Shown: piece by piece, positions 6,800 through 14,391 of the stretch
Layout: every line of letters begins with the position of its first letter
Position numbering within the stretch: the first letter of the stretch is position 1
Origin: Desulfobacteraceae bacterium
GTDB lineage: Bacteria; Desulfobacterota; Desulfobacteria; Desulfobacterales; Desulfobacteraceae
Reading direction: 5' to 3'
NCBI GenBank assembly: GCA_003354055.1
Contig: PIVQ01000067.1
Location: 1-19,154, forward strand
DNA length: 19,154 nucleotides
The notes under the pieces: model-generated
The model's input: the letters and a program-made list of their open reading frames with translations, nothing else
The model's database searches: none
What the model was told of the DNA's origin: nothing
Position numbers and translations under genes: made by a program

Positions 6800-7528
6800 A
6801 GGTTTTCCTCTTGGGCTATTGTGTCTATTTTCAGTCAGTGGCCCATGGGAGCCACGCACTCTAAAGATTTTTCATGCCTTGAGTGCACAAAAAATCATAT
6901 AGTCGACAAATTAGGGTGGTTGATTGATTTTGTAGAACAAGAATCCGGAAAAGCCTGCAAAGATAAAAGATTGCTTGGTAAGTCAGGGGTCATAGCTCCG
7001 CTTGGTCTGTTACGATACAGACCGGATTGAATTTGAAATTTATCTTTCTCCTGAAGGCTCTTGCAGAAACAGTATTTCTGCAAGGGACTATACAACAAAA
7101 TTGTATGAACATAATTTCTAATCCACAATATACAGAATAGAATTTGAATATATATGATTTCTGCAAGTGGCTCTCTTGGTATAATAAAATTTTAGTAATT
7201 TATCAACCAGCAATTCTAATTATGGAGTTTAATGGGATATGAGCATTCTGTTTTCTCAAGAATTGAGCCATCTGTTATCTGTGTAGACTTTTGATCAAGA
7301 AGAACTCTGATAATTCCTTCAAAATATTCTTGTAAAATCTGACAGACATTAGTAAAAAAAGGTAAAGTTGCAAATCCGACAAGCAAAGCGTTTAAAGTGT
7401 CCGGTCAGGCCGGGCCGGGGCCTCTTACGAAGAAGCTGGAATGACAAGACATTCAACCCTGAAGACCTCTGCCGATGTCGTGCCACCGTTTGATGACATT
7501 CTCATTTTCCATTATAGAGGGGTGCCAC
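6800..7528. promoter_or_regulatory. Divergent control region between SBP1 and the sensor operon
   Basis: This 729-bp stretch separates the two divergent units. It holds three copies of a 10-bp word: CTTGCAGAAA (7060-7069) and its inverse TTTCTGCAAG (7075-7084) form a perfect hairpin with a 5-nt loop, and TTTCTGCAAG recurs at 7158-7167. GAATTTGAA occurs at 7029-7037 and 7140-7148, making the neighbourhoods imperfect direct repeats of about 38 bp. A second perfect hairpin (GGTCTGT, 6-nt loop, ACAGACC) is at 7004-7023. The segment to about 7390 is AT-rich and shows no convincing gene; from about 7396 it becomes GC-richer and contains remnant-like coding sequence. Confidence 0.45.
7158..7185 (+). 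promoter_or_regulatory. Candidate promoter overlapped by a TTTCTGCAAG site
   Basis: A perfect -10 hexamer TATAAT lies at 7180-7185. At the expected -35 position there is no good match; the TTTCTGCAAG word (7158-7167) sits there instead, suggesting an activator or repressor site for rightward transcription toward the sensor operon. This would leave a leader of about 340 nt. Confidence 0.35.
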
Positions 7529-7533
7529 ATTAA
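7441..7533 (+). pseudogene. Micro-ORF resembling the C-terminus of a SpoIIE/PP2C phosphatase
   Basis: This 30-codon frame ends VVPPFDDILIFHYRGVPH, which resembles the last strand of SpoIIE-type PP2C phosphatases (P-x-x-DDIT-L-hydrophobic-R). Only ten or so unrelated residues precede it, so a near-complete phosphatase gene may have been lost by deletion. Its ATG overlaps the TGA ending another short open stretch (about 7343-7444), and its TAA overlaps the presumed ATT start of the next gene. The assignment rests on a short motif. Confidence 0.3.
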
Positions 7534-8335
7534 GCTTAGATCCAGAATCATGATAATCACCTTTTTGATCATACTCTTTGTCCAAGGGCTTAACTGCTTC
7601 TTGGAGATCGGATTTCTGGCCAATAACCTGGAGGTGAGCAATTTGCGCAAGTACCGCATCGTTGGCAACCAGATGATGCGCAAGATCAACACCAGCCTGA
7701 TTTTCGGCAAGCCCCTTGACCAAATTAACCATGACCGGCTACTGTCCGGCATTGTGCCCGGGGAGATAGACAATCTCCATATCATAGATCTTAGCGGCAA
7801 CATCCTTTACTCAGCCAAAGACGGTTCAGAGGCGGCAAGTCTACGCATCGCAGATTCCTTTTTCAATGAAAAGACCCCGGAAGCTTACCGGATTTTCTTT
7901 CCTTTGTCCGATCGCCAAGGCATCAAGGGAAACCTGGTGTTCGTGGTGTCCCACCAAGTGGTCAAGGACAAGCAGTTCCATCTCATCCGAAAATCGGTAT
8001 TCAGTTTTCTAATGATTATAGCCTTATCCCTTCCCCTGCTATATGGCCTGCTCACCTTTTTCATCAATCGGCCCTACAACCGGTTCCTAAAAGACCTCGA
8101 GGCCTGGTTCAACCGTGGGGATTACAGTAAACTCAAGGAACACAACATTGACTTATCTCCCTTGACGGAAACCGAAGCTATTCTGAAGCAAATCAGGTCC
8201 GCAGACTGGCTTTCGCCGGAAAACAACCACATTTACAGCGAAATCGAGAACGATTTTGACAAGGAAGTGAGCGCAAGGGAAAGCGTTGAAACCCGGCTCT
8301 ACAAGAAATTGAAAACCCTCATGCAGGTGAACTAA
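7529..8335 (+). CDS. Two-helix sensor-like membrane protein without output domain
   Basis: From the proposed start the protein has 268 residues: a basic start KLRSR, TM1 (about 7-25), a periplasmic domain of about 125 residues with the sensory-type strand pair IDNLHIIDLSGNILYSAKDG, TM2 (SFLMIIALSLPLLYGLLTFFI) and a charged helical cytoplasmic tail. This matches the N-terminal half of a sensor kinase or cyclase, but there is no kinase, GGDEF or methyl-accepting module. I chose ATT at 7529 because GAGGGG lies 6 nt upstream and it gives a typical sensor N-terminus; the alternatives are ATG at 7475 (longer, no ribosome site) or 7550 (cuts into TM1). Its TAA overlaps the ATG of the sensor-MFS gene (TAATG), so the two are coupled. 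Confidence 0.72.
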   Translation: MKLRSRIMIITFLIILFVQGLNCFLEIGFLANNLEVSNLRKYRIVGNQMMRKINTSLIFGKPLDQINHDRLLSGIVPGEIDNLHIIDLSGNILYSAKDGSEAASLRIADSFFNEKTPEAYRIFFPLSDRQGIKGNLVFVVSHQVVKDKQFHLIRKSVFSFLMIIALSLPLLYGLLTFFINRPYNRFLKDLEAWFNRGDYSKLKEHNIDLSPLTETEAILKQIRSADWLSPENNHIYSEIENDFDKEVSARESVETRLYKKLKTLMQVN

Positions 8336-10347
8336 TGCAGTCCAAACGACTCATTCTCATTGTATTAACTTTTGTTTGCCTCACCAATTTGTTGTACATG
8401 TTTTTCAATGCCACCATGTTCCAGAATGAGTATGAACGGCAAAGTGTGGAGCAGCTTCGGGAGTTAGGGGAGGTAGTGAAAAACGAGATCGAGCACGCCT
8501 TAGGGTTCGGGATTCCCATCACTTCTCTGGGGGGCATGGACCCGTTCCTGTCTGGCATCCTATACGATACTCCGGAGTTGGCCTATATCCGGGTAACGTC
8601 CGGGGACAGGGTCCTGTTTGAGGCAGAACGTGCGTCAACGGTGAAGAAGGATATCATAATTCCCATCTCTTCCCTGGGGGAGCAGAAAGCGGAGATTCTG
8701 TTAGGTATGGGCGACAAATTAAGCAACCGGACCTTTGCGATGCTCTTTGACCTGATTACCATCGTGTTTGCAGGTCTGATTATCACTTACGAGATCATCC
8801 GTTTTTTTTCCTCGAAACTGGTGGCGGTTCCCTATAGACAGTCCATCCTCACCTTCAACACCATGGTCAAGGAGATGAACCCCTACCACAACGTTGCTAT
8901 GCCAGTGGAGTTCCAGGGAATCCTGGAACTTGTTCGACACCACGTGCTGATCCGGGTGAACCAGATTCAGCGAACAGGTGCCAGCCTGAATCAGGTGGCT
9001 ATGGGTTGCCTCTCCAGCGTATTCCATGGCAGGCAGGCATTGCTTAAGACCGTGCAGGAACAGCGGGCCCGGCTCTCGAGCCTCACTCCCAGAACAGGTG
9101 GGGTCAAGCGCATCGTGGACCCGTCCCAGATCCGGCCTGTAGTGTTTTTGTTCTTTTTGGGGGCAAATCTCCAGTCCAGTTTCCTGCCCATTTTTGCCAG
9201 GGACTTGCTGGAAACCCCAACCTTTCTGTCGGGCCTGTTTTCACGTGAAATCCTCATGGGTTTGCCCATTACCTGCCATATGGGGGCAGTGTTTTTTTTC
9301 ATGCTGTTCATGGGCTCTAAAGTTTTTAAGCAGATAGTGTCCATGGATTACGCTGTGGGTATCGGCACCCTCTGCACTTTTACCGGCCTGGTGATTTGTG
9401 GCATGTCCGAAGACATCGTCCACCTCATTGCGGGCCGAATACTCTGCGCCATTGGATTTTCATTCATCGTGATCTACTGCAAACAATTTATTGTGGAACA
9501 TGCCTCGCCGGAAAAACGATCCCTGCACTTAGCCGGGTTTACAGCCGCATTTTCAGGGGGGGTGTTCTGCTCAATCATCTTCGGAAGTATCCTGGCAGAC
9601 TATTTCGCTTACCGATTTGTGTTCTTTTCCGCTGCTGCCATTGTCCTGCTTATCTTTGTGTTTGACTATATGATCATGGCGGATAAGAGTCACGTGACCA
9701 AACCGACTGACCAGGCATTAGAAAAGGTGGGTTTGGGATTATTCTTCCGCACGGGCGCCACAGATGTCAACCTGATCTGCCTGTTTGTCCATGGGATTTT
9801 CACCCGCATTACCTTTATCGGGTTCTTTTATTTCTCACTGCCCGTGTTGCTGAAACCGGATTTTGCATATGCTGACATCGGTAGGATCATGATGTTCTAC
9901 TGTGTGCCATCCGTGCTGTTTGCCGGTTTTCTCAACAAGCGCATCGGCCACAGCAAGACTTCGGTGGTGGTTTCCAATATCATGGTGGGCATTGCCTTTG
10001 GGTTGTTTTTCTTTCCCTTGCAGGGCTCTGTGTGGCTCAAGGCATTGTTCACCATCGCAACCTTGTTGGTGCTGGGTATTTCCAACAGCATCACCTTCCC
10101 GGCACAGTCCTCCCTGCTATTGGAGACCCGGACCGCAAAAAACCTGGGCACAACCACCACCCTGTCGGTCTACTATTCCTTTGAGCGCATCGGGTCGGCC
10201 CTGGGACCTGTTTTTTACGGTTTTTTCGCCTCCCTATATGGCATTGCCCCGGCCATTGCAATAGGTGGAGTCCTCTGCATAGTAAGCAATATTTTATTTT
10301 ATATTTTTTTTCATCCAACCCAAAGCCATGGGAAGCCGACATCATGA
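8335..10347 (+). CDS. Sensor domain fused to a major facilitator superfamily transporter
   Basis: The 670-residue protein has two modules. Residues 1-155 are a sensor: TM1 (6-25), a periplasmic Cache-like region (about 28-130, with LGFGIPITSLGGMDPFLSGIL and the strand ELAYIRVTSGDRVLFEAE) and TM2 (about 134-154). A cytoplasmic linker of about 110 residues follows, partly helical. Residues 265-660 are an MFS transporter of about 12 helices; LIAGRILCAIGFSFIVIY followed by SPEKRS and FSGGVFCSIIFGSILADYF is a typical MFS first half, and IGSALGPVFYGF marks the last helices. It would couple periplasmic ligand detection to transport, or use the MFS part as a receptor. It overlaps the sensor gene before it by one base and SBP2 after it by 4 bp (ATGA), so all three are produced together. 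No substrate can be read. Confidence 0.83.
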   Translation: MQSKRLILIVLTFVCLTNLLYMFFNATMFQNEYERQSVEQLRELGEVVKNEIEHALGFGIPITSLGGMDPFLSGILYDTPELAYIRVTSGDRVLFEAERASTVKKDIIIPISSLGEQKAEILLGMGDKLSNRTFAMLFDLITIVFAGLIITYEIIRFFSSKLVAVPYRQSILTFNTMVKEMNPYHNVAMPVEFQGILELVRHHVLIRVNQIQRTGASLNQVAMGCLSSVFHGRQALLKTVQEQRARLSSLTPRTGGVKRIVDPSQIRPVVFLFFLGANLQSSFLPIFARDLLETPTFLSGLFSREILMGLPITCHMGAVFFFMLFMGSKVFKQIVSMDYAVGIGTLCTFTGLVICGMSEDIVHLIAGRILCAIGFSFIVIYCKQFIVEHASPEKRSLHLAGFTAAFSGGVFCSIIFGSILADYFAYRFVFFSAAAIVLLIFVFDYMIMADKSHVTKPTDQALEKVGLGLFFRTGATDVNLICLFVHGIFTRITFIGFFYFSLPVLLKPDFAYADIGRIMMFYCVPSVLFAGFLNKRIGHSKTSVVVSNIMVGIAFGLFFFPLQGSVWLKALFTIATLLVLGISNSITFPAQSSLLLETRTAKNLGTTTTLSVYYSFERIGSALGPVFYGFFASLYGIAPAIAIGGVLCIVSNILFYIFFHPTQSHGKPTS

Positions 10348-11354
10348 AAAAAGGCATCATTTTCATCACCTTGTTCATATGTCTGGGCGCTGGTATCCTA
10401 ACCATTGCTTTTGCAGCCGAATCCCGCCGGATTGTCATGGTCCAGCACCAGACTTTCTTACCTTATGAACTTTCCCTCAAAGGGTTTGTCAATGGGATCC
10501 GGCATTCTGAAATGGCCGGAGCCGTGGATTTGGAGAAGTATAACGCCAAAGGAGATCTCAAGGCTCTAGACAAGTTCATTCAGGACCTCAAAACCCGGGA
10601 CGACGTGGACCTGATTTTTTCCATCGGCACCCAGACCACCCAGCGGATGGTAAAACAGATTAAGGACAAACCCATTGTATTCACGGATTTGGGGGCACCA
10701 GAAACATCGGGCGTTGTCACGGACTGGAAAGGATCGGGTGCCAATTACACGGGTGTGGAAACCCGGAACTATTTAAACCTCGGCATCAACCTGCTCCATG
10801 AATTGATCGCCTTTAACAGCATTGGCATGGTTTACCTCGAAGGGTCCCCCAGCCATGAGGGCGCCATCAAAATAGTTACGAATTTGAGCCGAGACACCGG
10901 GTTTGAGTTTGTCGCCAAAGGGTTTGCCCTGCGGGATGAAAACAACAAGAAATATCCCAAGGAAATGATCCGACGAAAACTACAGGAAGCCCTGGATTAT
11001 GTAGCCCCCAAGGTGGATGTGTTCTACGTCCAGATTTCAGCTACCTTTGACAGGAATTTTGACCTGTTCCTGGACGCTTTTAAGAAACACAACGTGCCCA
11101 GCGCAGGTGAACCCATCTATATCAAAAAAGGCCTGGTCATCGGCATTGGCCGCCAAAAAGAAAAGTTCGGGTCACAGTGTGCGGAATATGCAGTAAAAAT
11201 CCTAAACGGAGCCAACCCGGGCGCCCTGCCCATGGATGTAGGCAAGGAGTTCTCTTTTGCCCTCAACATCGAGGCCGCCACCATCGTGGAGTACAAGCTT
11301 TCCCTTGATATTCTGGGGGCGGCAGACGTAATTTACCGGAAAATCGAACTCTGA
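10344..11354 (+). CDS. ABC_sub_bind-type periplasmic substrate-binding protein (SBP2)
   Basis: The 336-residue protein has a signal peptide (1-24, ending AFA before AES) and a type I periplasmic binding fold with the same blocks as SBP1: MVQHQTFLPYELSLKGFV, VDLIFSIGTQTT, KPIVFTDLGAPE, YTGVETRNYLNLGINLLHEL, GMVYLEGSPSHEGA, KVDVFYVQIS and SAGEPIYIKKGLVIGI. Its start codon overlaps the stop of the sensor-MFS gene (ATGA), so it is translationally coupled and probably delivers ligand to the sensor or transporter. No ABC permease or ATPase accompanies it. The stop codon is 7 bp before the right MITE-like element, which can serve as its terminator. Confidence 0.88.
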   Translation: MKKGIIFITLFICLGAGILTIAFAAESRRIVMVQHQTFLPYELSLKGFVNGIRHSEMAGAVDLEKYNAKGDLKALDKFIQDLKTRDDVDLIFSIGTQTTQRMVKQIKDKPIVFTDLGAPETSGVVTDWKGSGANYTGVETRNYLNLGINLLHELIAFNSIGMVYLEGSPSHEGAIKIVTNLSRDTGFEFVAKGFALRDENNKKYPKEMIRRKLQEALDYVAPKVDVFYVQISATFDRNFDLFLDAFKKHNVPSAGEPIYIKKGLVIGIGRQKEKFGSQCAEYAVKILNGANPGALPMDVGKEFSFALNIEAATIVEYKLSLDILGAADVIYRKIEL

Positions 11355-11361
11355 TTAATTG

Positions 11362-11468
11362 TTAAGGATCGGCTCCAAAATTACTTGATCTTTTGTTTTC
11401 AAAATACCCAGTCTTTTAAGGGGTTTTGGAAACAATTTAGATCAAGTTGTTTTGTAACGATTCCTAAG
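11362..11468. repeat. MITE-like element, right copy; possible bidirectional terminator
   Basis: This 107-bp element is the reverse complement of the 711-858 element minus two short internal segments. Its ends, TTAAGGATCGG and the inverse CGATTCCTAAG, belong to ~30-bp imperfect terminal inverted repeats. It fills the space between the convergent SBP2 and GNAT genes and provides the GNAT stop codon (TAG on the - strand, 11464-11466). The long stem and T-rich segment after ACTTGATC suggest it can end transcripts from both sides. Confidence 0.85.
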
Positions 11469-12072
11469 CGTCGTCCACAGGACGGCCTGACCAGGGATAC
11501 TCCAGGATCAGGCCCGGCACGGTTTTCCCAATGATGTAAAGGGCTTTGTCAAACCGGTCTGCTTCAAGGATACAGAGCATGCGGGGGCTGTTTGGCTCCA
11601 GTTTGGTCTGCCAGGTGCCTTCCAGCTCGTGGCAGGTATAGCCCAGTTTCTTCATAAAAGTGATGCGGGAGGCTTTCTGGTATACCGGGCTCAAAAGAGA
11701 TTTAATGCCCATGGATTTGGCAAACCGGATACAATAATACCGGAGAAGCTGATTGAAACCGTGGCGACGGTAATTCTTGTGTGTGGCTGAGGCATTGAAC
11801 ACCAGCCCAGGGTATTTGATACCAAAGGGTAGGTCTGCTTCCAGAACAGTCTCGGCCCGTGTCCTGTCCGCCACCTGCACCAATCTCATGGTAGCAATGG
11901 CTTTGTTGTTTTCGTTCCACACCCCGATCACGGCCTGTGTTTCATCTGTTTCATTCCAAACGAGCAGTTCCGGCTTCAGTAGCTTGAAATCAGCCGCCCT
12001 ACCAAATTCTTCAATACGAAGATTTGTGATGGCCTTGGCGTCTCGTGTATGGGCCTTTCGTGTTTGCTTCAT
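11464..12072 (-). CDS. GNAT-family N-acyltransferase
   Basis: From ATG 12072 this is a 202-residue GNAT-fold protein. It shows an N-terminal strand-helix (THTRDAKAITNLRIEEF-like), a central strand AIATMRLVQVADR, the strand LVFNASATHKNYRRHGFNQLLRYYC with the acyl-CoA-binding R-R-x-G-x motif, and KSLLSPVYQKASRITFMKKLGYTCHE, the usual end with a helix and the LGY turn. The size and the M-R-L-V strand recall FeeM-like N-acyl amino acid synthases and similar signal synthases, but this is only an impression. An in-frame ATG at 12135 would add 21 residues; neither start has a good ribosome site. The stop lies in the terminal repeat of the right MITE-like element, so the C-terminus may have been altered by it. 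It lies outside the bracketed island. Confidence 0.75.
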   Translation of the reverse strand: MKQTRKAHTRDAKAITNLRIEEFGRAADFKLLKPELLVWNETDETQAVIGVWNENNKAIATMRLVQVADRTRAETVLEADLPFGIKYPGLVFNASATHKNYRRHGFNQLLRYYCIRFAKSMGIKSLLSPVYQKASRITFMKKLGYTCHELEGTWQTKLEPNSPRMLCILEADRFDKALYIIGKTVPGLILEYPWSGRPVDDA

Positions 12073-12135
12073 GTAACCCAGCTGATATCTGTTAGAGGGT
12101 GGACCACTAAAATTTGGATTTTTAGCACATCCCAC

Positions 12136-12714
12136 AATCTATCACAAGAATAGAACGTGGTTCAACAAGAATCTAAAAGTGAGGGTTAGGGGGCAGATGG
12201 GTAAGTTTTCGTTCAAGCACTATCTATTTTCCCTTGCCCTTCATAATTCAATTTTGTACATCTATAGCAATAACAAAAATATGTTCCGCTATGATCAGGA
12301 GTACAGCACAACAACAAAGCGATTCAAGACTGTACCGGTAGCGTTATTTGCTGGTTTAAGGCGTGACATCAAATTAAAATCGTCCAGGCAAAAGAGACTA
12401 TCATAAACGGATAGCTGTCTTTGGAAATGTCACGCCAATTACCTGGGCGGTTTATTTTTGATACGCCGCCTAACCCGTGGTGCTGGAGAATCTTGAATCG
12501 GAATATTATTTTGAGAATCGCTATAACAGAAGTTTCGAGAAATCAGTTTTTCAGAGCAGGCATCAGTCAAGGGTTTTTCAGTTCAAAACGACTATCATGA
12601 CTTGTTTCAGCGCTTATTTCGACGCCTGTCAGATTTCATTTTTAAGGCATCACCAGTTAAACCCGTATATGCAATTGCAACCCTATTGTCTTATTTAAAT
12701 CATGGAGGAAGACT
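12136..12714. other. Intergenic stretch without a supported gene
   Basis: I see no convincing gene here. The open frames at 12179-12406 and 12477-12698 (+) lack ribosome sites and recognisable protein features. The stretch holds a structured element at 12360-12436 and the ribosome site (GGAGGA) of the dipeptidase gene just before 12715. Confidence 0.5.
12360..12436. other. Nested inverted repeat, possible structured RNA or small mobile remnant
   Basis: GGCGTGACAT (12360-12369) and its exact inverse ATGTCACGCC (12427-12436) enclose 57 bp. Inside, AGACTATC and GATAGCTGTCT can pair with a small bulge around a 7-nt loop. The nested pairing suggests one folded unit of 77 nt. No known RNA family is recognised. 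Confidence 0.35.
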
Positions 12715-14319
12715 ATGAGATCCAGATCCACAGCTTTCGTTAGATTGGTTTCGTTTTTTGCAATTACACTTATTTTTATCTGCCGACTGTCCGCTGGAGA
12801 AACTGTCCCCCCGGCCTATTCGGAGAATACGGTTACAGGATTTGCAGACATCCATATCCATCAAATGGCTGAATTCGCCTTTGGCGGCGCCTGGCTCTAC
12901 GGCAGTCACGAGGGGGCGGAAGAAGAGGCCCTGGCAAAATGCACCGGCGGACACATCTTTGGCGGAGATCATGCCAGGACCAAGTACGGCCCCTTGAATG
13001 AGTTCTTAGGAAAGGTGCCGGGAAGTGACGGTGACACGGGGTGGCACTTTTATAAGAAATACGGATATCCTCAATATACGGGCTGGCCCAGATGGGATAC
13101 CATTGCCCACCATCAGGTATGGGAAGGCCATTTAAAACAGGCCTATGAGTCCGGGCTGCGATTTTATGTCATGTCTGCAGTTGATTTCAAATACCTGTGC
13201 GACGTGATGCCAAAGGGGAACCGGAAACCAGGACTTATCTGCGATGAAATGGCCAGTGTTGATGTCCAGCTTCAGGCTGCCCATGAATTTGCCGACCAGA
13301 GGGACTGGGTAGAAATTGCCCAGACGCCTGAACATGCCCGGGAGATCATAAACAGCGGCAAGCTTGCCATGTTGCTTGCCATAGAGGTCAGCAGTCTTTT
13401 TGATGATGATGACTGGTCGGAGCGCCTTGATTACTATTACTTTCATTATAAGGTAAGATCCATCCAGGTGGGGCATCAGCTGGACAACCGGTTTACAGGA
13501 GTTGCCCCCCATCATTTTATCTTCAAGCTGTTCCAGTTCCTGGATGACCTTGGCAGCGGCGACTCAGACCCGGGATTTGAGCTGGATGATAACGGTAAGA
13601 ATGTTCTGGGCCTTACAGATGAGGGAACCGCATTGATACAGGCTATGATGGAAAAAAAGATGTTCGTTGATATCGCCCACTTATCCGAAAGGGCCGTTGA
13701 CGGGATCTATGAGATTTTAGCAACGAATAACTACTATCCCATGGTGCTTTCCCACGGGCATCTGCGCTCCATTATGATGGATGAAAAACAGGAAGAGGAA
13801 AAAACAACCCCTGACAATGTCATCAGGATGATCAGGGAAACCGGGGGAATCATGGGCCTCAGAACAGGCTCAGAACAGGTAAAAACCTATGAACCTTCCG
13901 GTGTGCCCAATGACTGCGACGGTTCATCAAAATCATTTGCCCAGGCCTATCAATACGGCGCCAAAGGGTTAAAGGTGAACATTGCCTTTGCCAGCGATAT
14001 GAACGGATTCATCCAGCAGCTGCGTCCAAGATTCGGGGATACGGATGAGACATGTGCGGCTTCCGGGGAGAACTCCCGAAGGAACAGCCAGCAGGCCAGC
14101 CAGACCGATATGCTGGGCACCTCCTTTGACATCCAGGGATTCGGTCACATCGGTCTTGAGGGTGATATCATTAATGACCTGAAACTGTTCGGCGTTGATA
14201 CCGCAGGACTTGAGAATTCTGCCGAAACATTTATCCAGGTCTGGGAGAGATGCTACGACTCGGATAGGACCGGTCCTCTGGATACCAGTGATTTTGATAC
14301 CAGCGGCATAATAGACTGA
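12715..14319 (+). CDS. Secreted M19-type (membrane dipeptidase-like) metallopeptidase
   Basis: The 534-residue protein has a signal peptide (about 1-27, ending LSA) and a metal-dependent hydrolase barrel of the renal dipeptidase (M19) type. Candidate ligands are visible in order: D45-x-H47-x-H49 (DIHIHQ), E224 (LLAIEVSS, the bridging Glu position), H254 (VGHQLDNRF), H322 (VDIAHLSE), H347 (LSHGHLRS) and D428 (FASDMNGF). The C-terminal block GFGHIGLEGDIINDL also fits the family, where it precedes the final helices. It is longer than usual M19 enzymes because of insertions around 80-130 and 275-295 and a polar tail. It would hydrolyse dipeptides or related amides outside the cytoplasm. GGAGGA precedes the ATG. 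It stands alone, convergent with the DsrP-like gene. Confidence 0.8.
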   Translation: MRSRSTAFVRLVSFFAITLIFICRLSAGETVPPAYSENTVTGFADIHIHQMAEFAFGGAWLYGSHEGAEEEALAKCTGGHIFGGDHARTKYGPLNEFLGKVPGSDGDTGWHFYKKYGYPQYTGWPRWDTIAHHQVWEGHLKQAYESGLRFYVMSAVDFKYLCDVMPKGNRKPGLICDEMASVDVQLQAAHEFADQRDWVEIAQTPEHAREIINSGKLAMLLAIEVSSLFDDDDWSERLDYYYFHYKVRSIQVGHQLDNRFTGVAPHHFIFKLFQFLDDLGSGDSDPGFELDDNGKNVLGLTDEGTALIQAMMEKKMFVDIAHLSERAVDGIYEILATNNYYPMVLSHGHLRSIMMDEKQEEEKTTPDNVIRMIRETGGIMGLRTGSEQVKTYEPSGVPNDCDGSSKSFAQAYQYGAKGLKVNIAFASDMNGFIQQLRPRFGDTDETCAASGENSRRNSQQASQTDMLGTSFDIQGFGHIGLEGDIINDLKLFGVDTAGLENSAETFIQVWERCYDSDRTGPLDTSDFDTSGIID

Positions 14320-14339
14320 AAAGACAGTGGACGAAGGTC

Positions 14340-14372
14340 GCTTCTCAGATGGTCAGAGACCATCTGAGAAGC
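14340..14372. terminator. Bidirectional hairpin terminator
   Basis: GCTTCTCAGATGGTC and its perfect inverse GACCATCTGAGAAGC form a 15-bp stem with a 3-nt loop, followed on the + strand by an A/T-rich run with five T residues. It lies exactly between the convergent dipeptidase (stop 14319) and DsrP-like (stop 14392) genes. Confidence 0.85.
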
Positions 14373-14391
14373 GGATCCAAAATTTTTATAA

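Noticed and set aside
5771..6859. Longer SBP1 starting at ATG 6859
   Set aside because: The extra 20 residues are polar and would bury the signal peptide; the ATG at 6799 has a ribosome site and begins with the signal peptide.
6821..7030. Open frames on both strands (6821-7030 +, 6895-7128 -) upstream of SBP1
   Set aside because: They have no ribosome site, no recognisable protein features, and cover the hairpins of the divergent control region.
711..11468. Composite transposon bounded by insertion sequences
   Set aside because: The bracketing elements are about 107-148 bp with no transposase, so a classical IS composite is excluded; the MITE-like interpretation is kept instead.
12470..12490. 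GCCTAAC core resembling an integron attC end
   Set aside because: No matching GTTRRRY partner at the proper distance, and no integrase; one 7-bp match is expected by chance.
12179..12698. Two + strand open frames (12179-12406, 12477-12698)
   Set aside because: They lack ribosome sites and any domain or composition typical of coding sequence here.
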